A DNA stretch of 64,000 nt from Prochlorococcus marinus XMU1405 (GCF_017696275.1 NZ_JAAORF010000002.1:248001-312000), one strand, 5' to 3'. Shown: positions 8,222-18,729, counted from the first letter of the stretch. The notes: a model not told the origin generated them from the letters alone. Translations and numbers: made by a program.

Positions 8222-8788
8222 ATGGAAGAAAATTTAGACAAAAATAATGAAGTAAATGATGAAATATCTGACAACACTACTAAATCAAACTCAGAGGAAA
8301 TAAAAGGACCTAAATCAGAAAAAGTTAACAATATAGATTTAAATAATGGTGATTCTGCTACTAAAGTTGTTAAAAATAATGAAATTAATACCTCCGAAAA
8401 ACCTATAACAAAACCAAAAAAAGAACTCCCAATAGAGAAAAAGCCTTTCCAAGAATTTATTAACATGCACCTAATTCCTTCACTTACTGAGGAAATTAAT
8501 CAAAGAGGATTAGAAATAAACAATATTAACCTCACTAACACAAATAGACCTATTGCTGGAGATAAATGTTGGGTGATAAATTGTGAAATTAAAGATACAT
8601 GCAACTTTTGGTTATCCTTTGAGAAGGATGACATTAGTTCATTAAAAAGTATTTCTTTATCAAAACCTAATCAACAACCCAGTATTATTGAATCCTTTCT
8701 TATTGACGAAAAAAGAATTACCCTAAAATTAATAATTTCAAGAGTACTCCAAAGATTGAATGGTCAAAAGTTAATAGGAGTTAATTAG
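8222..8788 (+). CDS. DUF2996-like cyanobacterial protein
   Basis: The 188-residue protein has a low-complexity, charged N-terminal half (about residues 1-75, rich in Lys, Glu, Asn) and a conserved-looking C-terminal domain with KPFQEFINMHLIPSLTEEI, KCWVINCEI and a final alpha-helix. This combination fits the DUF2996 family of oxygenic phototrophs. The function is unknown. It is immediately upstream of acsF on the same strand, separated by about 80 bases. The family name is from memory of the domain pattern. Confidence 0.65.
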   Translation: MEENLDKNNEVNDEISDNTTKSNSEEIKGPKSEKVNNIDLNNGDSATKVVKNNEINTSEKPITKPKKELPIEKKPFQEFINMHLIPSLTEEINQRGLEINNINLTNTNRPIAGDKCWVINCEIKDTCNFWLSFEKDDISSLKSISLSKPNQQPSIIESFLIDEKRITLKLIISRVLQRLNGQKLIGVN

Positions 8789-8868
8789 AAAAACAATAAC
8801 ACCAAGTTAACTTTTCCCTCGAAAATACAAATCATAGTAAATAATAGTATTAATAAACCGATTAAAAA

Positions 8869-10041
8869 ATGGCTCAATCAACTGTTGAATCAAAAAATAA
8901 AAAAGATATTAATAATGGAAAGATACCAGCAAAAGAAACAATTTTGTCCCCAAGATTCTATACAACAGACTTTGAGGCTATGGAAAATATGGATTTATCA
9001 ATAAACGAGGAGGAATTGGAAGCTATATGTGAGGAATTTAGGAAAGATTACAATAGACATCATTTTGTAAGAAATAGTGAATTTGAGGGTGCTGCAGAAA
9101 AATTAGATCCTGAGACAAGAGAGCTTTTTGTTGATTTTCTCGAGGGAAGTTGTACATCAGAATTTTCAGGTTTTTTACTTTATAAGGAACTTAGTAAGAG
9201 AATTAAAGTCAAAAACCCTCTACTTGCTGAATGTTTTGCACATATGGCCAGAGATGAAGCAAGACATGCAGGTTTTTTAAATAAATCTATGAGTGACTTT
9301 GGACTTCAGTTAGATTTAGGTTTTTTAACAGCCAATAAAGATTACACTTATTTCCCACCAAGAAGTATCTTTTACGCTACTTATTTATCCGAAAAAATAG
9401 GTTATTGGAGATATATAGCAATTTATAGGCATCTCGAAAAGAACCCTGATAGCAAAATTTTTCCACTATTTAATTACTTTGAAAATTGGTGTCAAGATGA
9501 AAATAGACATGGGGATTTCTTTGACGCATTAATGAAAGCACAGCCACGTACTGTTAAATCTTTAAGCCAAAAAATTACCATTGGCGGCTCTACTTTTACA
9601 CACCCATTATTTGACTATTTCCATAGGTTTAGATATTTTTTGAATAATCTTCCATTAACATCCAAGTTATGGTCTAGGTTCTTTCTATTAGCTGTATTTG
9701 CAACTATGTATGCAAGGGATTTGGGAATTAAAAAAGATTTCTACAGTTCTTTAGGTTTAGATGCCAGAGATTACGACCAGTTTGTTATTAATAAAACAAA
9801 TGAAACTGCAGCAAGAGTTTTCCCTGTAGTAATGGACGTTTATGATAAATCTTTTTATGGAAGATTAGATAAAATAGTAGAGAATAATAAGGTTCTTTCC
9901 TATATTGCAAAAAGTGATGGAAATAAAGTATCTAAAACTTTTAAAAAATTACCTAAATATTTATCAAACGGTTACCAGTTATTAAGACTATACTTATTAA
10001 AACCTCTAGATAGCAAAGATTTCCAACCTTCGATTAGATAA
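8869..10041 (+). CDS. acsF: Mg-protoporphyrin IX monomethyl ester oxidative cyclase, aerobic
   Basis: The 390-residue protein is a diiron cyclase that forms the isocyclic E ring of chlorophyll, converting Mg-protoporphyrin IX monomethyl ester to divinyl protochlorophyllide with oxygen. Iron-ligand motifs are visible: [13 protein letters not shown] with its glutamate, [10 protein letters not shown] (ExxH, about residues 128-133) and [11 protein letters not shown] (ExxH, about 209-214). KDYNRHHF near residues 61-68 is also typical. The length is normal for the family. The enzyme works at membranes and needs electrons from ferredoxin or NADPH. With chlH at 22.9 kb, it gives the window two steps of the chlorophyll branch. 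Confidence 0.97.
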   Translation: MAQSTVESKNKKDINNGKIPAKETILSPRFYTTDFEAMENMDLSINEEELEAICEEFRKDYNRHHFVRNSEFEGAAEKLDPETRELFVDFLEGSCTSEFSGFLLYKELSKRIKVKNPLLAECFAHMARDEARHAGFLNKSMSDFGLQLDLGFLTANKDYTYFPPRSIFYATYLSEKIGYWRYIAIYRHLEKNPDSKIFPLFNYFENWCQDENRHGDFFDALMKAQPRTVKSLSQKITIGGSTFTHPLFDYFHRFRYFLNNLPLTSKLWSRFFLLAVFATMYARDLGIKKDFYSSLGLDARDYDQFVINKTNETAARVFPVVMDVYDKSFYGRLDKIVENNKVLSYIAKSDGNKVSKTFKKLPKYLSNGYQLLRLYLLKPLDSKDFQPSIR

Positions 10042-10072
10042 TCTTTAATACAGAGAAGATTTATTGACTCAT

Positions 10073-11494
10073 ATGCTTTCGTCACAAATCAAATCAAATG
10101 AAATCGCTTTTGGTAGTTGCAATAAAGAATTATTAGAAGAAATTATTTTCTACGGCATTGGACTTGGTGCTGATTTTGTAGAAATATTTATTGAGAATAC
10201 TGACAACTCAAGCGTATTAGCGGAAGAAGATTTTATTACAAGTGTAAGTCCATCGTTTGGAAGAGGTGCTGGCATTAGAATCTTCAAGGGGAAAAAGGAT
10301 GGATTTGTAAGTACAAATGATTTAACAAAGCATGGCTTGATGAGATCGGTATCTCAGGCTATTGAGATGTTAGACATAACACACAACAAAACAGAAGTAT
10401 TTAACGGTTTAAATAAACATAGAGACTATAGTTTATCCAAGAAAAAATGGATTAATGACGTCCCATCTATTCATGAGATAAGTGAAAAACTTCTAGTCAG
10501 CACAAAGTCTTTAAAAAAAAATAATAAAATTATAACTAGAAAAGGAAGTTATTCAAGAAATCTTCAAGAAGTAATTATAGCCTCCAGTGACGGAACTTAT
10601 GTCTCAGATATTAGATTGCATCAAACAGTTGGTCTCAACGTAATTGCAAGTGATGCCCAATATAGATCTAGTGCAAGTAGAAGATTTGGATCGTCAGGAA
10701 TGCCTAATGAATTCAGATTATGGGATCACGAAAAAGCAGTTAATGATGTGTTTGAAAGTTCAATGAACATGTTGTATGCAGATTATGTTGATGCAGGACA
10801 AATGCCTGTTGTTTTAGCTAATAAATTTGGTGGCGTTATATTCCATGAAGCGTGTGGTCATTTACTTGAAACTACTCAAATAGAGAGAGGAACAACACCA
10901 TTTGAGAATAAATTGAATGAAAAAATTGCACATGAATCTGTAACAGCAATAGATGAAGGGATATCAGAAGGATCCTTCGGTTCATTATCAGTTGATGATG
11001 AAGGTATGGAACCCGAAAAATCAGTTCTTATAAAAGATGGAATTTTAAAAAAATTCATATCCGACAGGGCAGGTGAATTAAGAACTGGCCATAAAAGAAC
11101 AGGAAGTGGAAGAAGACAAAATTATTCTTTTGCTGCAGCTTCAAGAATGAGAAATACTTATATAGCTAAAGGTGAGCACTCGAAAGAGGATTTAATCAAT
11201 AGTATTAGTGAAGGTCTTTACTGCAAATCAATGGGTGGTGGCAGTGTTGGTGCTACAGGACAATTTAATTTTGCGGTAGAAGAAGGATATCTTATTAAAA
11301 ATGGGAAATTAACTAGTCCAGTAAAGGGAGCAACATTGATCGGTGATGCTAAAGAAGTTATGCCAAAAATATCAATGTGCGGAAATGATCTCGAATTAGC
11401 TCCTGGATTCTGTGGATCCATTAGTGGAAGTGTCAACGTAACTGTTGGCCAACCTCATATTAAGGTTGATTCAATCACTGTTGGCGGAAGATAG
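10073..11494 (+). CDS. tldD: Metalloprotease TldD
   Basis: The product of about 473 residues carries the TldD zinc motif HEACGHLLE (HExxxH, near residue 258) followed by GTTPFENKLNEKIA, and a C-terminal GxCGxxSGSVNV block, all typical of TldD. TldD pairs with TldE to form a metalloprotease that processes unfolded or modified peptides in the cytosol, for example in microcin B17 and CcdA turnover. An ATG at 10073 is preferred; a TTG three codons earlier (10064) is also in frame. The tldE gene starts 4 bases after the stop. Confidence 0.95.
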   Translation: MLSSQIKSNEIAFGSCNKELLEEIIFYGIGLGADFVEIFIENTDNSSVLAEEDFITSVSPSFGRGAGIRIFKGKKDGFVSTNDLTKHGLMRSVSQAIEMLDITHNKTEVFNGLNKHRDYSLSKKKWINDVPSIHEISEKLLVSTKSLKKNNKIITRKGSYSRNLQEVIIASSDGTYVSDIRLHQTVGLNVIASDAQYRSSASRRFGSSGMPNEFRLWDHEKAVNDVFESSMNMLYADYVDAGQMPVVLANKFGGVIFHEACGHLLETTQIERGTTPFENKLNEKIAHESVTAIDEGISEGSFGSLSVDDEGMEPEKSVLIKDGILKKFISDRAGELRTGHKRTGSGRRQNYSFAAASRMRNTYIAKGEHSKEDLINSISEGLYCKSMGGGSVGATGQFNFAVEEGYLIKNGKLTSPVKGATLIGDAKEVMPKISMCGNDLELAPGFCGSISGSVNVTVGQPHIKVDSITVGGR

Positions 11495-11497
11495 GAA

Positions 11498-12850
11498 ATG
11501 AATTCAAAAGAAATCACAACTCAAATCTCCAAAGCTGCAGATTTCCTAAATCTTAAAAAATGGGATTATGGAGCAAGCTTTTCTAATGATTATTCTGTGC
11601 AAGTAGATAAAGGAGAAGCTAAACAACTTAAGGCATCACAAAAGCAAATTCTAACTATAAGAGTTTGGAATCAATCTAATCTAGTTGGTATTACTACAAC
11701 AAGTGATATTAGTGAATCTGGTATTAAAAAGGCTCTTAAGCAAGCAAATATAGCTTCTGATTTCGGCAATAAGAATGAATCTACAGAATTTTCACCACTA
11801 GCGAAGGATACTATTAAAGTTAAGGAAGTTAAAAAAAGAAATCCTGTTGGAATCAAAAAATTACTTACACTTTTAAGAGAAGCGGAAGTAAGACTAATAG
11901 AAAGTCATGAATCCATAAAATCTGTTCCATATAATGGTTTATCTGAGAGTTTCTTTGAGAGAGTTTATGCAAATAGTGAGGGTGCCTTTCGAAGTTATTC
12001 CAAAAGTCAAGCAGCACTATATTTATATGCAAGAGCAGAAGAGAAAAATAAGAAGCCACGAAGTTCAGGTTCCGTAAAACTTGGATATGGAGCTGATGAT
12101 ATAGATATAGATTCCTGTATTAAAGAAGCTTCAAATAAAACAATTTCTCATTTAAATTATTCATCTATTAAAACAGGTAAATTTTTAATATGTTTTTCCC
12201 CAGAGTCTTTTTTAACTATTATTAACGCCTTTAGCTCAATGTTTAATGCTAGAAGCATCATAGATGGAGTGAGCTTATCTAATAAAAATTCAATCGGAGA
12301 GAAACTATCTACAGAAGCACTTAATATTTATGATGATGGCCTTCACGAAAAAAATATTTCTTCAACACCATTTGATGGAGAGGGAACCCCAACCAAAAGA
12401 CTATGTCTAATTAACAGAGGGAGAATTGAAAATTTTATACATTCTGAATCAACTGCAAGAATATTTAAAACTACTCCCACTGGGCACGCTGGACTAGGAT
12501 CAAAAGTATCAGTATCTCCTGATTGGATCGTAGTTGAAAAATCAGAAGAAAACTTTGATCTAAAAACATCACTAGATCACTCTACTTATGAGGGAGAATT
12601 TGTTTATATAGAAGAGTTAAATGCAATCCATGCAGGTGTCAGAGCAAGTCAAGGTTCATTTTCTCTTCCATTTGATGGATGGCTCTACAAAAACGGTAAA
12701 AAAATATCAATAGAATCTGCCACTGTAGCAGGGGATATCAAACATCTTTTGAAAAATATAGTAAATATTGAATCAAGCCAGGAGGTAACAACTAGTGGAA
12801 TTTCTCCACATATATGGGTAGATGAATTATCAATAACTGGTGACGCGTGA
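11498..12850 (+). CDS. pmbA: TldE/PmbA, partner of the TldD metalloprotease
   Basis: The 450-residue protein is TldE/PmbA-like: it shares the N-terminal domain layout with TldD but has no HExxxH, as expected for the non-catalytic subunit. Recognisable blocks are SPFDGEGTPTKR-like sequence (STPFDGEGTPTKRLCLI), THEGxF-like STYEGEFVY and the C-terminal GISPHIWVDELSI. It starts four bases after tldD ends and overlaps fmt by four bases, so tldD-pmbA-fmt form one operon. The heterodimer degrades peptides in the cytosol; the substrate here is unknown. Confidence 0.94.
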   Translation: MNSKEITTQISKAADFLNLKKWDYGASFSNDYSVQVDKGEAKQLKASQKQILTIRVWNQSNLVGITTTSDISESGIKKALKQANIASDFGNKNESTEFSPLAKDTIKVKEVKKRNPVGIKKLLTLLREAEVRLIESHESIKSVPYNGLSESFFERVYANSEGAFRSYSKSQAALYLYARAEEKNKKPRSSGSVKLGYGADDIDIDSCIKEASNKTISHLNYSSIKTGKFLICFSPESFLTIINAFSSMFNARSIIDGVSLSNKNSIGEKLSTEALNIYDDGLHEKNISSTPFDGEGTPTKRLCLINRGRIENFIHSESTARIFKTTPTGHAGLGSKVSVSPDWIVVEKSEENFDLKTSLDHSTYEGEFVYIEELNAIHAGVRASQGSFSLPFDGWLYKNGKKISIESATVAGDIKHLLKNIVNIESSQEVTTSGISPHIWVDELSITGDA

Positions 12851-13833
12851 GAATTATATTCTGGGGGACACCTGAATATTCAATTCCTAGTCTTGATATT
12901 TTTATTAAATCTAAGCACGAGGTAATTGCAGTAGTTAGCCAACCAGATAAGAAGAGATCTAGAGGAAATAAATTAATAGCCTCACCTGTAAAAAGCATTG
13001 CTGAAAAAGAATCTATAAAAATTTATACTCCAGAAAAAATCAGGGGCAATATAGATTTTATAAATGAACTTAAATCACATTCTTGTGATTTATTTATTGT
13101 TATAGCTTACGGGAAAATTTTACCAAAAGAGATATTAGAAATTCCAAAATATGGTTGTTGGAACGCACATGCTTCATTACTTCCAAGATGGCGTGGTGCC
13201 GCCCCAATTCAATGGTCTCTAATAAAAGGCGATGAATTTACTGGTGTAGGAATTATGAAAATGAATGAAGGACTAGATACTGGCGACTTATTATTGGAAG
13301 AAAAAATTAAAATTGGTAATGACGATAATTTAAATATACTATCTGAAAAACTTAGTATTTTATCTGCAAAATTATATTTAAATGCTACATCTTTAATCGA
13401 GGAAAATATTTATAAAAATACTAATTCAAAATTAACAAAACAAAATTCCCTTGGCAGAAAAATTACCTACGCAAGAATGATTGAAAAATCAGACTTTAGA
13501 GTTGATTGGGGTAATGAAGCAATAGAAATTTCTCAAAAAATAAAAGGATTATATCCAAGAGCAAATACAACTTTTAGAGGTAAGAACCTAAAAATACTTA
13601 AAATCAAAGTTTTGAGTAGTGATGAAATTAAAAATGAAAAATACTTTTTCATGAGCAATTATTCAAGACCAGGTATTATTCTTGCTGTAATAGAAAATGA
13701 AGGAATAGTAATTTCAACTAAAACTGATCCGATTATTTTGTTAGAAGCAAAACTTGAAGGCAAAAACATTTCTAGCAAAAAGCAATTGATTCAACAGTTA
13801 AATCCATCAGCAGGAGAATATCTCTCAGATTAA
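12847..13833 (+). CDS. fmt: Methionyl-tRNA formyltransferase
   Basis: The 328-residue enzyme transfers a formyl group from 10-formyl-tetrahydrofolate to Met-tRNA(fMet). It begins IIFWGTPEYSIPSL, has the catalytic block NAHASLLPRWRGAAPIQW (Asn, His) and GLDTGD carrying the active-site Asp, followed by a C-terminal beta-barrel for tRNA binding. The start is a GTG that overlaps the pmbA stop (GTGA), so translation is likely coupled. The initiator tRNA it would act on lies at 36.66 kb in this window. Confidence 0.96.
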   Translation: MRIIFWGTPEYSIPSLDIFIKSKHEVIAVVSQPDKKRSRGNKLIASPVKSIAEKESIKIYTPEKIRGNIDFINELKSHSCDLFIVIAYGKILPKEILEIPKYGCWNAHASLLPRWRGAAPIQWSLIKGDEFTGVGIMKMNEGLDTGDLLLEEKIKIGNDDNLNILSEKLSILSAKLYLNATSLIEENIYKNTNSKLTKQNSLGRKITYARMIEKSDFRVDWGNEAIEISQKIKGLYPRANTTFRGKNLKILKIKVLSSDEIKNEKYFFMSNYSRPGIILAVIENEGIVISTKTDPIILLEAKLEGKNISSKKQLIQQLNPSAGEYLSD

Positions 13834-14543
13834 GTTTTAGATTCTTTTTTAGAGAATCCCCAAATGAAAGCAAAAAGAATCAAAAAATAAAAATAATAAT
13901 CTGGAAGAATAGATTCTTTAATTAACGTATTTAGTAAAAGTTTAATCCCAACTATTAAAATTGCTACGTAACCAGCTGTTTCTAATCTAGAAAATATATC
14001 CAGAAGTTTTAGAAAAATCCCCGATGTAAATCTTAAGGCTAATACTCCAATCACTGCTCCAAATATAATTAATATGTATTGATCACTTATAGCTACTGCA
14101 GTAGTGATACTGTCTATAGAAAAAGCAAAATCAGTAATTGAAAGAAGCGCTACAACCCTTAAAAACCTAAAATTATTTTTATTATTATCTGTCCCATTTT
14201 CAGCGTTTTCTATATCTGAATTTATAAAAACATTAGAGAAGAATAAATAAATTAAATAAAAACCAGCAAAAACTCTAATGAAAATAAACTTTAGAAGAAC
14301 ATTAGATAATATGATTAGGATAATTCTAAATAATAAAGATATTGTTATACCAATATTTAAGGCTCTTGACCTTAATTCTGAACTATCAAGGGATTTAGTA
14401 AGAGAAGCTAGTGCTACAGCATTATCTGCCGATAATAATAATTCTAGAGCAATTAATATTGGTAAAAGTGTAAAGATTTCGTACCAACTGTCTACCTGAT
14501 CAAGTGTCGGTATAAAAGAATTTATTGCGGCTGAATCCATCAA
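13830..14543 (-). CDS. TerC-family integral membrane protein
   Basis: The 237-residue protein has about seven hydrophobic helices. It contains the family signature ELLLSADNAVALASL near residues 35-50 and a second acidic membrane motif SITDFAFSIDSI, typical of TerC/YjbE/Alx proteins. TerC proteins are implicated in manganese homeostasis, and in plants in thylakoid membrane protein insertion. Stop codons of fmt and this gene overlap by four bases in convergent orientation. Divergent from mfd with a 71-base gap. Confidence 0.9.
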   Translation of the reverse strand: MMDSAAINSFIPTLDQVDSWYEIFTLLPILIALELLLSADNAVALASLTKSLDSSELRSRALNIGITISLLFRIILIILSNVLLKFIFIRVFAGFYLIYLFFSNVFINSDIENAENGTDNNKNNFRFLRVVALLSITDFAFSIDSITTAVAISDQYILIIFGAVIGVLALRFTSGIFLKLLDIFSRLETAGYVAILIVGIKLLLNTLIKESILPDYYFYFLILFAFIWGFSKKESKT

Positions 14544-14572
14544 ATATTATTCACAATCGGTATAAAATCTAA

Positions 14573-14578
14573 TATAAT
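14573..14578 (+). promoter_or_regulatory. Possible -10 element for mfd
   Basis: A consensus TATAAT lies 37 bases upstream of the mfd start in the 71-base gap between the divergent terC-like and mfd genes. No clear -35 is visible, which is common in cyanobacteria. AT-richness makes chance matches frequent, so the call is tentative. Confidence 0.3.
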
Positions 14579-14614
14579 GTATCGGATATTTGTAATCAAG
14601 ATTGATAGTTATAA

Positions 14615-17600
14615 ATGAGTTTAAATACTTTAGTTGATTATATTTCGAACTCACAAATTACTTCTGAATTAATAAAAAGAATTTCAAAAAATAATGAATT
14701 AAATATTGTTGGTTCAAGTAGATATGCAAAATCAATAATACTAGATAGCATCGCAAAAAAAGATGAAAAAAATATATTATTAATTTGTCCTAATGTAGAA
14801 ATTGCCTACAAATGGATTGGTTATTTTGAAAGTATAAATGATAAAACAGTTTTATATTATCCTCCAACAGAACATCTACCATACTCATCAATTAATAAAT
14901 CCAAAGAGATTGAATTTAGTCAGCTTACTGTTTTATCCAAATTAATAAAAAAAGAGAAAAATGAACTTAATATTGTTATATCAACTGAGAGATCACTACA
15001 ACCTCATCTAATAAATAAAAACCTATTAATTGAAAACAAGTTAGATTTGCAAAAAGGGGTTCAAATCGAGATTCAAGAATTAGCAAATAAACTTACTTTG
15101 CTTGGCTATACGAAGGATAATGTAACTTCAACTGAAGGATTCTGGAGTAGGAGAGGGGAAATAATAGATATTTATCCTGTCAATAATGAGTTTCCTATAA
15201 GATTAGAATTTTTTGATAATGTAATTGAGAAAATAAGAGAATATGATCCCCATACACAGAAAACATTAGAAAGTATTACTAATATTGAAATAATACAAGC
15301 TGGATTTGATTTACTAATAAGAGATAAGTTAAATAATTTATCTAAGAACAATCTTTTTAATTCAGAAGATATAAATAAAAATAATCTTGATCGTTATTTA
15401 GGAATAATTGAAGAACAACCCTCAAACATAATAGATTTTATAAAAAAGGAAACAATTCTTGTAATTGATGAATTAGAAGATTGTAAAAAATTTGCAAATA
15501 ATTGGTATCTTGATTCAGAAAGTAATTTTGATAATTGTACGTATGAATTAAATGAGAACCTTAAAAATAATGACATTAATTTAGAGCCCAAACCTAATTT
15601 GCATTTAAAGTTTGATGAAATATTAAATTCACTAGGAAATTTTAATTTAATAAAATTTTATGAATTTGAATCTAAAATCAATATTGATAATAGATTTTTG
15701 TTAAACGATAAAAGATTAAATTCATACTCTAAAAATGTAGGGAAATTATCCAATGATATAAATAAAAATATAAAAAATAATGAAAAAGTATGGATATTAT
15801 CAGCACAACCATTGAGGACAAAAACATTACTTTTTGAGCACGAATGTAATTCAAACTTCTTAAACAATCCTAATGATATTGATGAAGCATATAAATCAAT
15901 TAATAATTCAACTCCTCTAATTTTAAAAAATAAGAACAATTACGAAATAGAGGGGTTTTATCTTCCGATATGGAAAGTTGTCCTGATAACTGACAAAGAA
16001 TTATTTTCACAACAATCTCTTTTTAATAATGTATTCATAAGAAGAAAAAAAAGAAGTGTCAATTCAAATATAAACGTAAATAAAATTAGTCCCGGTGATT
16101 TTATAGTTCATAAAAATCATGGAATAGGAAAATTTTTAAAAATAGAAAAAATAAATATAACTGGAGATTCAAGAGATTATTTAGTCATTCAGTATCAAGA
16201 TGGAAAGATAAGTGTTGCCGCTGATCAACTTGGTAGTGTTAACAGATATAGATCAAGCGGAAAAATAATGCCGAAAATAAATAAATTAGGAGGGACAGAA
16301 TGGGAAAAAATAAAAGAAAAAAATAAGAAACAAATCAAAAAAGTTGCTGTCGATATTTTAAAACTTTATGCAAAGAGAGAAAAATTAAAGGGTTACATTT
16401 ACCCAGAAGATGGTCCTTGGCAAGATGAATTAGAGGAATCATTCCCTTATCAACCAACACCTGACCAAATTACTGCTGTAGAAGAAATAAAATCTGATAT
16501 GGAAAGCGATAAGCCAATGGACAGGCTAGTTTGTGGAGATGTAGGATTTGGCAAAACAGAAGTAGCTGTTCGGGCTATTTTTAAGGCTATTACATCAGGC
16601 AAACAGGTAGTATTACTAGCACCTACAACAATTCTAGCTCAGCAACATTGGAGAACAATAAGTAATAGATTTTCACCTTACCCAATAAAAGTATCATTAC
16701 TCAATAGGTTCAAAACCGTTAATGAAAGAAAGGAAATCTATGCAGGTTTGAAAAATAACAAAATTGATTTAGTTGTAGCAACGCACCAAATTTTAGGAAA
16801 AGAAATAGAAATTAAAAACTTAGGATTACTAGTTATTGATGAAGAACAAAGATTTGGAGTAAGGCAAAAGGAGAAAATAAAAAAAATCAAAACCAACATA
16901 GACGTTTTAACTCTCTCGGCAACTCCAATTCCAAGAACTCTTTATATGAGCTTATCTGGACTAAGACAAATGAGCTTACTAAACACTCCTCCACCATCAA
17001 GAAGATCAATAAAAACATATTTATCTGAAATAGATATGGATGTTATCAGAACTGCAATTAATCAAGAACTTGATAGGGGAGGTCAAATTTTTTATGTTCT
17101 TCCAAGAATTTCTGATATAGATCAAGCAGTAAACAAATTAAAAAATATGTTTCCCAGCTTAAAATTTATTGTTGCTCATGGGCAAATGAACGAAACAGAG
17201 CTTGAAAATGCAATGATTGCTTTTAATAATGGAGAAATAGATCTAATGATATGCACAACGATAATTGAAAGTGGATTAGACATCCCTAAAGTAAATACAA
17301 TCATTATTGAAGATTCTCACAAATTTGGCCTCTCACAACTATATCAACTTAGAGGAAGAGTTGGTAGAAGCGGTGTACAAGCACATGCTTGGTTATTTTA
17401 TCCAAATATAAATAAAATTAATGATGCTGCAAAACAAAGATTGAAAGCGATAAAAGATTTTTCAGAACTAGGTAGTGGATACCAACTTGCAATGAAAGAT
17501 ATGGAAATAAGAGGTGTTGGTAGTTTACTAGGAGAAGAACAAAGTGGAAAGGTTAATGCTATTGGATATGATTTATATATAGAAATGCTCCATGAGGCTA

Positions 17601-18124
17601 TTTCAGAAATCAGCGGGCAAGAAATACCTGAAGTTAATGACACTCAAATTGATCTACCAATAAATGCATTTATACCTGCAACATGGATATTAAACAGAGA
17701 AGAGAAGCTTGAAGCTTACAAATCTGTTACTGAATGTTCAAATAATGATGAATTAACTGAATTAGCTACAGATTGGGTTAATAGATATGGAAACATACCC
17801 AAACCTGTTGAATCCTTAATTATGATAATGAGACTAAAATTACTAGCTAAAAAATGTGGTTTTAATAAGATCAAGCTTAAAAAGCCAAACATCTTGATAG
17901 AGACAAAATTAAAAAATTCTACTTTTAAAATTCTTAAAAATTCATTGGCAAGTAGTGTTCAAAATAAATTTAATTTTAATGAAGGCGAACAATTTTCAAT
18001 CATCACTATAAGGGGCTTAGGTGCAACTGAAATTCAAAATCAAATTGATCAACTAATGTTGTGGTTCGGGTCTTTTGAAATAGAAATAAAGAATTTCGAT
18101 AAAGAACTTATTAAAAGAGATTAA
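14615..18124 (+). CDS. mfd: Transcription-repair coupling factor
   Basis: The 1169-residue protein has the full Mfd architecture: an N-terminal UvrB-homology region (TEGFWSRRGEIIDIYP near residues 170-190), the CarD-like RNA polymerase interaction domain (SPGDFIVHKNHGIGKF near 491-506), the RecG-like translocase with Walker A GDVGFGKTE near 641 and DEEQRFG near 743, the conserved QLRGRVGRS motif, and the C-terminal TRCF domain. Mfd removes stalled RNA polymerase at DNA lesions and recruits UvrA for repair, relevant for a sunlit surface organism. The length is near normal (E. coli 1148). Confidence 0.97.
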   Translation: MSLNTLVDYISNSQITSELIKRISKNNELNIVGSSRYAKSIILDSIAKKDEKNILLICPNVEIAYKWIGYFESINDKTVLYYPPTEHLPYSSINKSKEIEFSQLTVLSKLIKKEKNELNIVISTERSLQPHLINKNLLIENKLDLQKGVQIEIQELANKLTLLGYTKDNVTSTEGFWSRRGEIIDIYPVNNEFPIRLEFFDNVIEKIREYDPHTQKTLESITNIEIIQAGFDLLIRDKLNNLSKNNLFNSEDINKNNLDRYLGIIEEQPSNIIDFIKKETILVIDELEDCKKFANNWYLDSESNFDNCTYELNENLKNNDINLEPKPNLHLKFDEILNSLGNFNLIKFYEFESKINIDNRFLLNDKRLNSYSKNVGKLSNDINKNIKNNEKVWILSAQPLRTKTLLFEHECNSNFLNNPNDIDEAYKSINNSTPLILKNKNNYEIEGFYLPIWKVVLITDKELFSQQSLFNNVFIRRKKRSVNSNINVNKISPGDFIVHKNHGIGKFLKIEKINITGDSRDYLVIQYQDGKISVAADQLGSVNRYRSSGKIMPKINKLGGTEWEKIKEKNKKQIKKVAVDILKLYAKREKLKGYIYPEDGPWQDELEESFPYQPTPDQITAVEEIKSDMESDKPMDRLVCGDVGFGKTEVAVRAIFKAITSGKQVVLLAPTTILAQQHWRTISNRFSPYPIKVSLLNRFKTVNERKEIYAGLKNNKIDLVVATHQILGKEIEIKNLGLLVIDEEQRFGVRQKEKIKKIKTNIDVLTLSATPIPRTLYMSLSGLRQMSLLNTPPPSRRSIKTYLSEIDMDVIRTAINQELDRGGQIFYVLPRISDIDQAVNKLKNMFPSLKFIVAHGQMNETELENAMIAFNNGEIDLMICTTIIESGLDIPKVNTIIIEDSHKFGLSQLYQLRGRVGRSGVQAHAWLFYPNINKINDAAKQRLKAIKDFSELGSGYQLAMKDMEIRGVGSLLGEEQSGKVNAIGYDLYIEMLHEAISEISGQEIPEVNDTQIDLPINAFIPATWILNREEKLEAYKSVTECSNNDELTELATDWVNRYGNIPKPVESLIMIMRLKLLAKKCGFNKIKLKKPNILIETKLKNSTFKILKNSLASSVQNKFNFNEGEQFSIITIRGLGATEIQNQIDQLMLWFGSFEIEIKNFDKELIKRD

Positions 18125-18196
18125 ATTATTAAATAATTATTTAAAATCCGCGAATCAGTTTGATTTCGGTTAGGTTTATAAAAATTTATTTATTTT

Positions 18197-18358
18197 ATGG
18201 GTGAATATATAGACGTCGGAATCCAAACTTCGATTTTACCCTTATCAATTATTCTTTCATCAATTGTATTAGGCATATTTGCATTATTTGGAGAAGAAAC
18301 TGAAAATGATGATGATGATTCTGATTCAGGAAGTGGTGGCCTAATGCAACCTATTTGA
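18197..18358 (+). CDS. Small single-helix membrane protein, unknown function
   Basis: A 53-residue frame starts MGEYIDVGIQTSILPL, continues as one hydrophobic helix (about residues 12-30, ending LGIFALFGEE), and ends in an acidic Asp/Ser/Gly tail. It sits 72 bases after mfd on the same strand, and its stop is two bases before the stop of the convergent gene. The clear membrane helix plus acidic tail argue for a real microprotein. I do not recognise a photosystem or NDH subunit with certainty. Confidence 0.65.
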   Translation: MGEYIDVGIQTSILPLSIILSSIVLGIFALFGEETENDDDDSDSGSGGLMQPI

Positions 18359-18360
18359 AA

Positions 18361-18729
18361 TTATTTATAAACAATTTTTCTTGACTTTCTCTTAGAGACT
18401 TTAAATAACCTATTAAATGAACCTATCATTAAAATAAGAGCAGTAAAAGAAGATACAAATATAAAAATCACCAGAAATATCTCATAGAGATATGAAAAGA
18501 GATCAATCAATAATAAAAAAGATTTATTAAATGTCGAAGGTAGATTTTGTAACAGCAAATTTTTATTAGGAATTAAATAATTTACATAAACTAATAAAAC
18601 ACTCAAAATAAATAAAAAGAAAGCTTCAGTAAATAGTCTTCTTTTAGATTTTCTTCTTAAATTTAATTTTTTTTTAAAAATATATTTATCAGGTTTAATA
18701 TTCAAATTTGGGATTTTTAAATCTGCCAT
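18361..18729 (-). CDS. Hypothetical two-helix membrane protein
   Basis: The 122-residue protein has a basic N-terminal region (Lys/Arg-rich, about residues 15-32), two hydrophobic helices (about 33-50 and 80-103), and a basic C-terminus ending in KVSKRKSRKIVYK. The charge pattern predicts both termini in the cytosol. I see no catalytic motif. It is in the minus-strand run that begins with the DUF2949 and DUF4335 genes upstream. The function is unknown. Confidence 0.6.
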   Translation of the reverse strand: MADLKIPNLNIKPDKYIFKKKLNLRRKSKRRLFTEAFFLFILSVLLVYVNYLIPNKNLLLQNLPSTFNKSFLLLIDLFSYLYEIFLVIFIFVSSFTALILMIGSFNRLFKVSKRKSRKIVYK

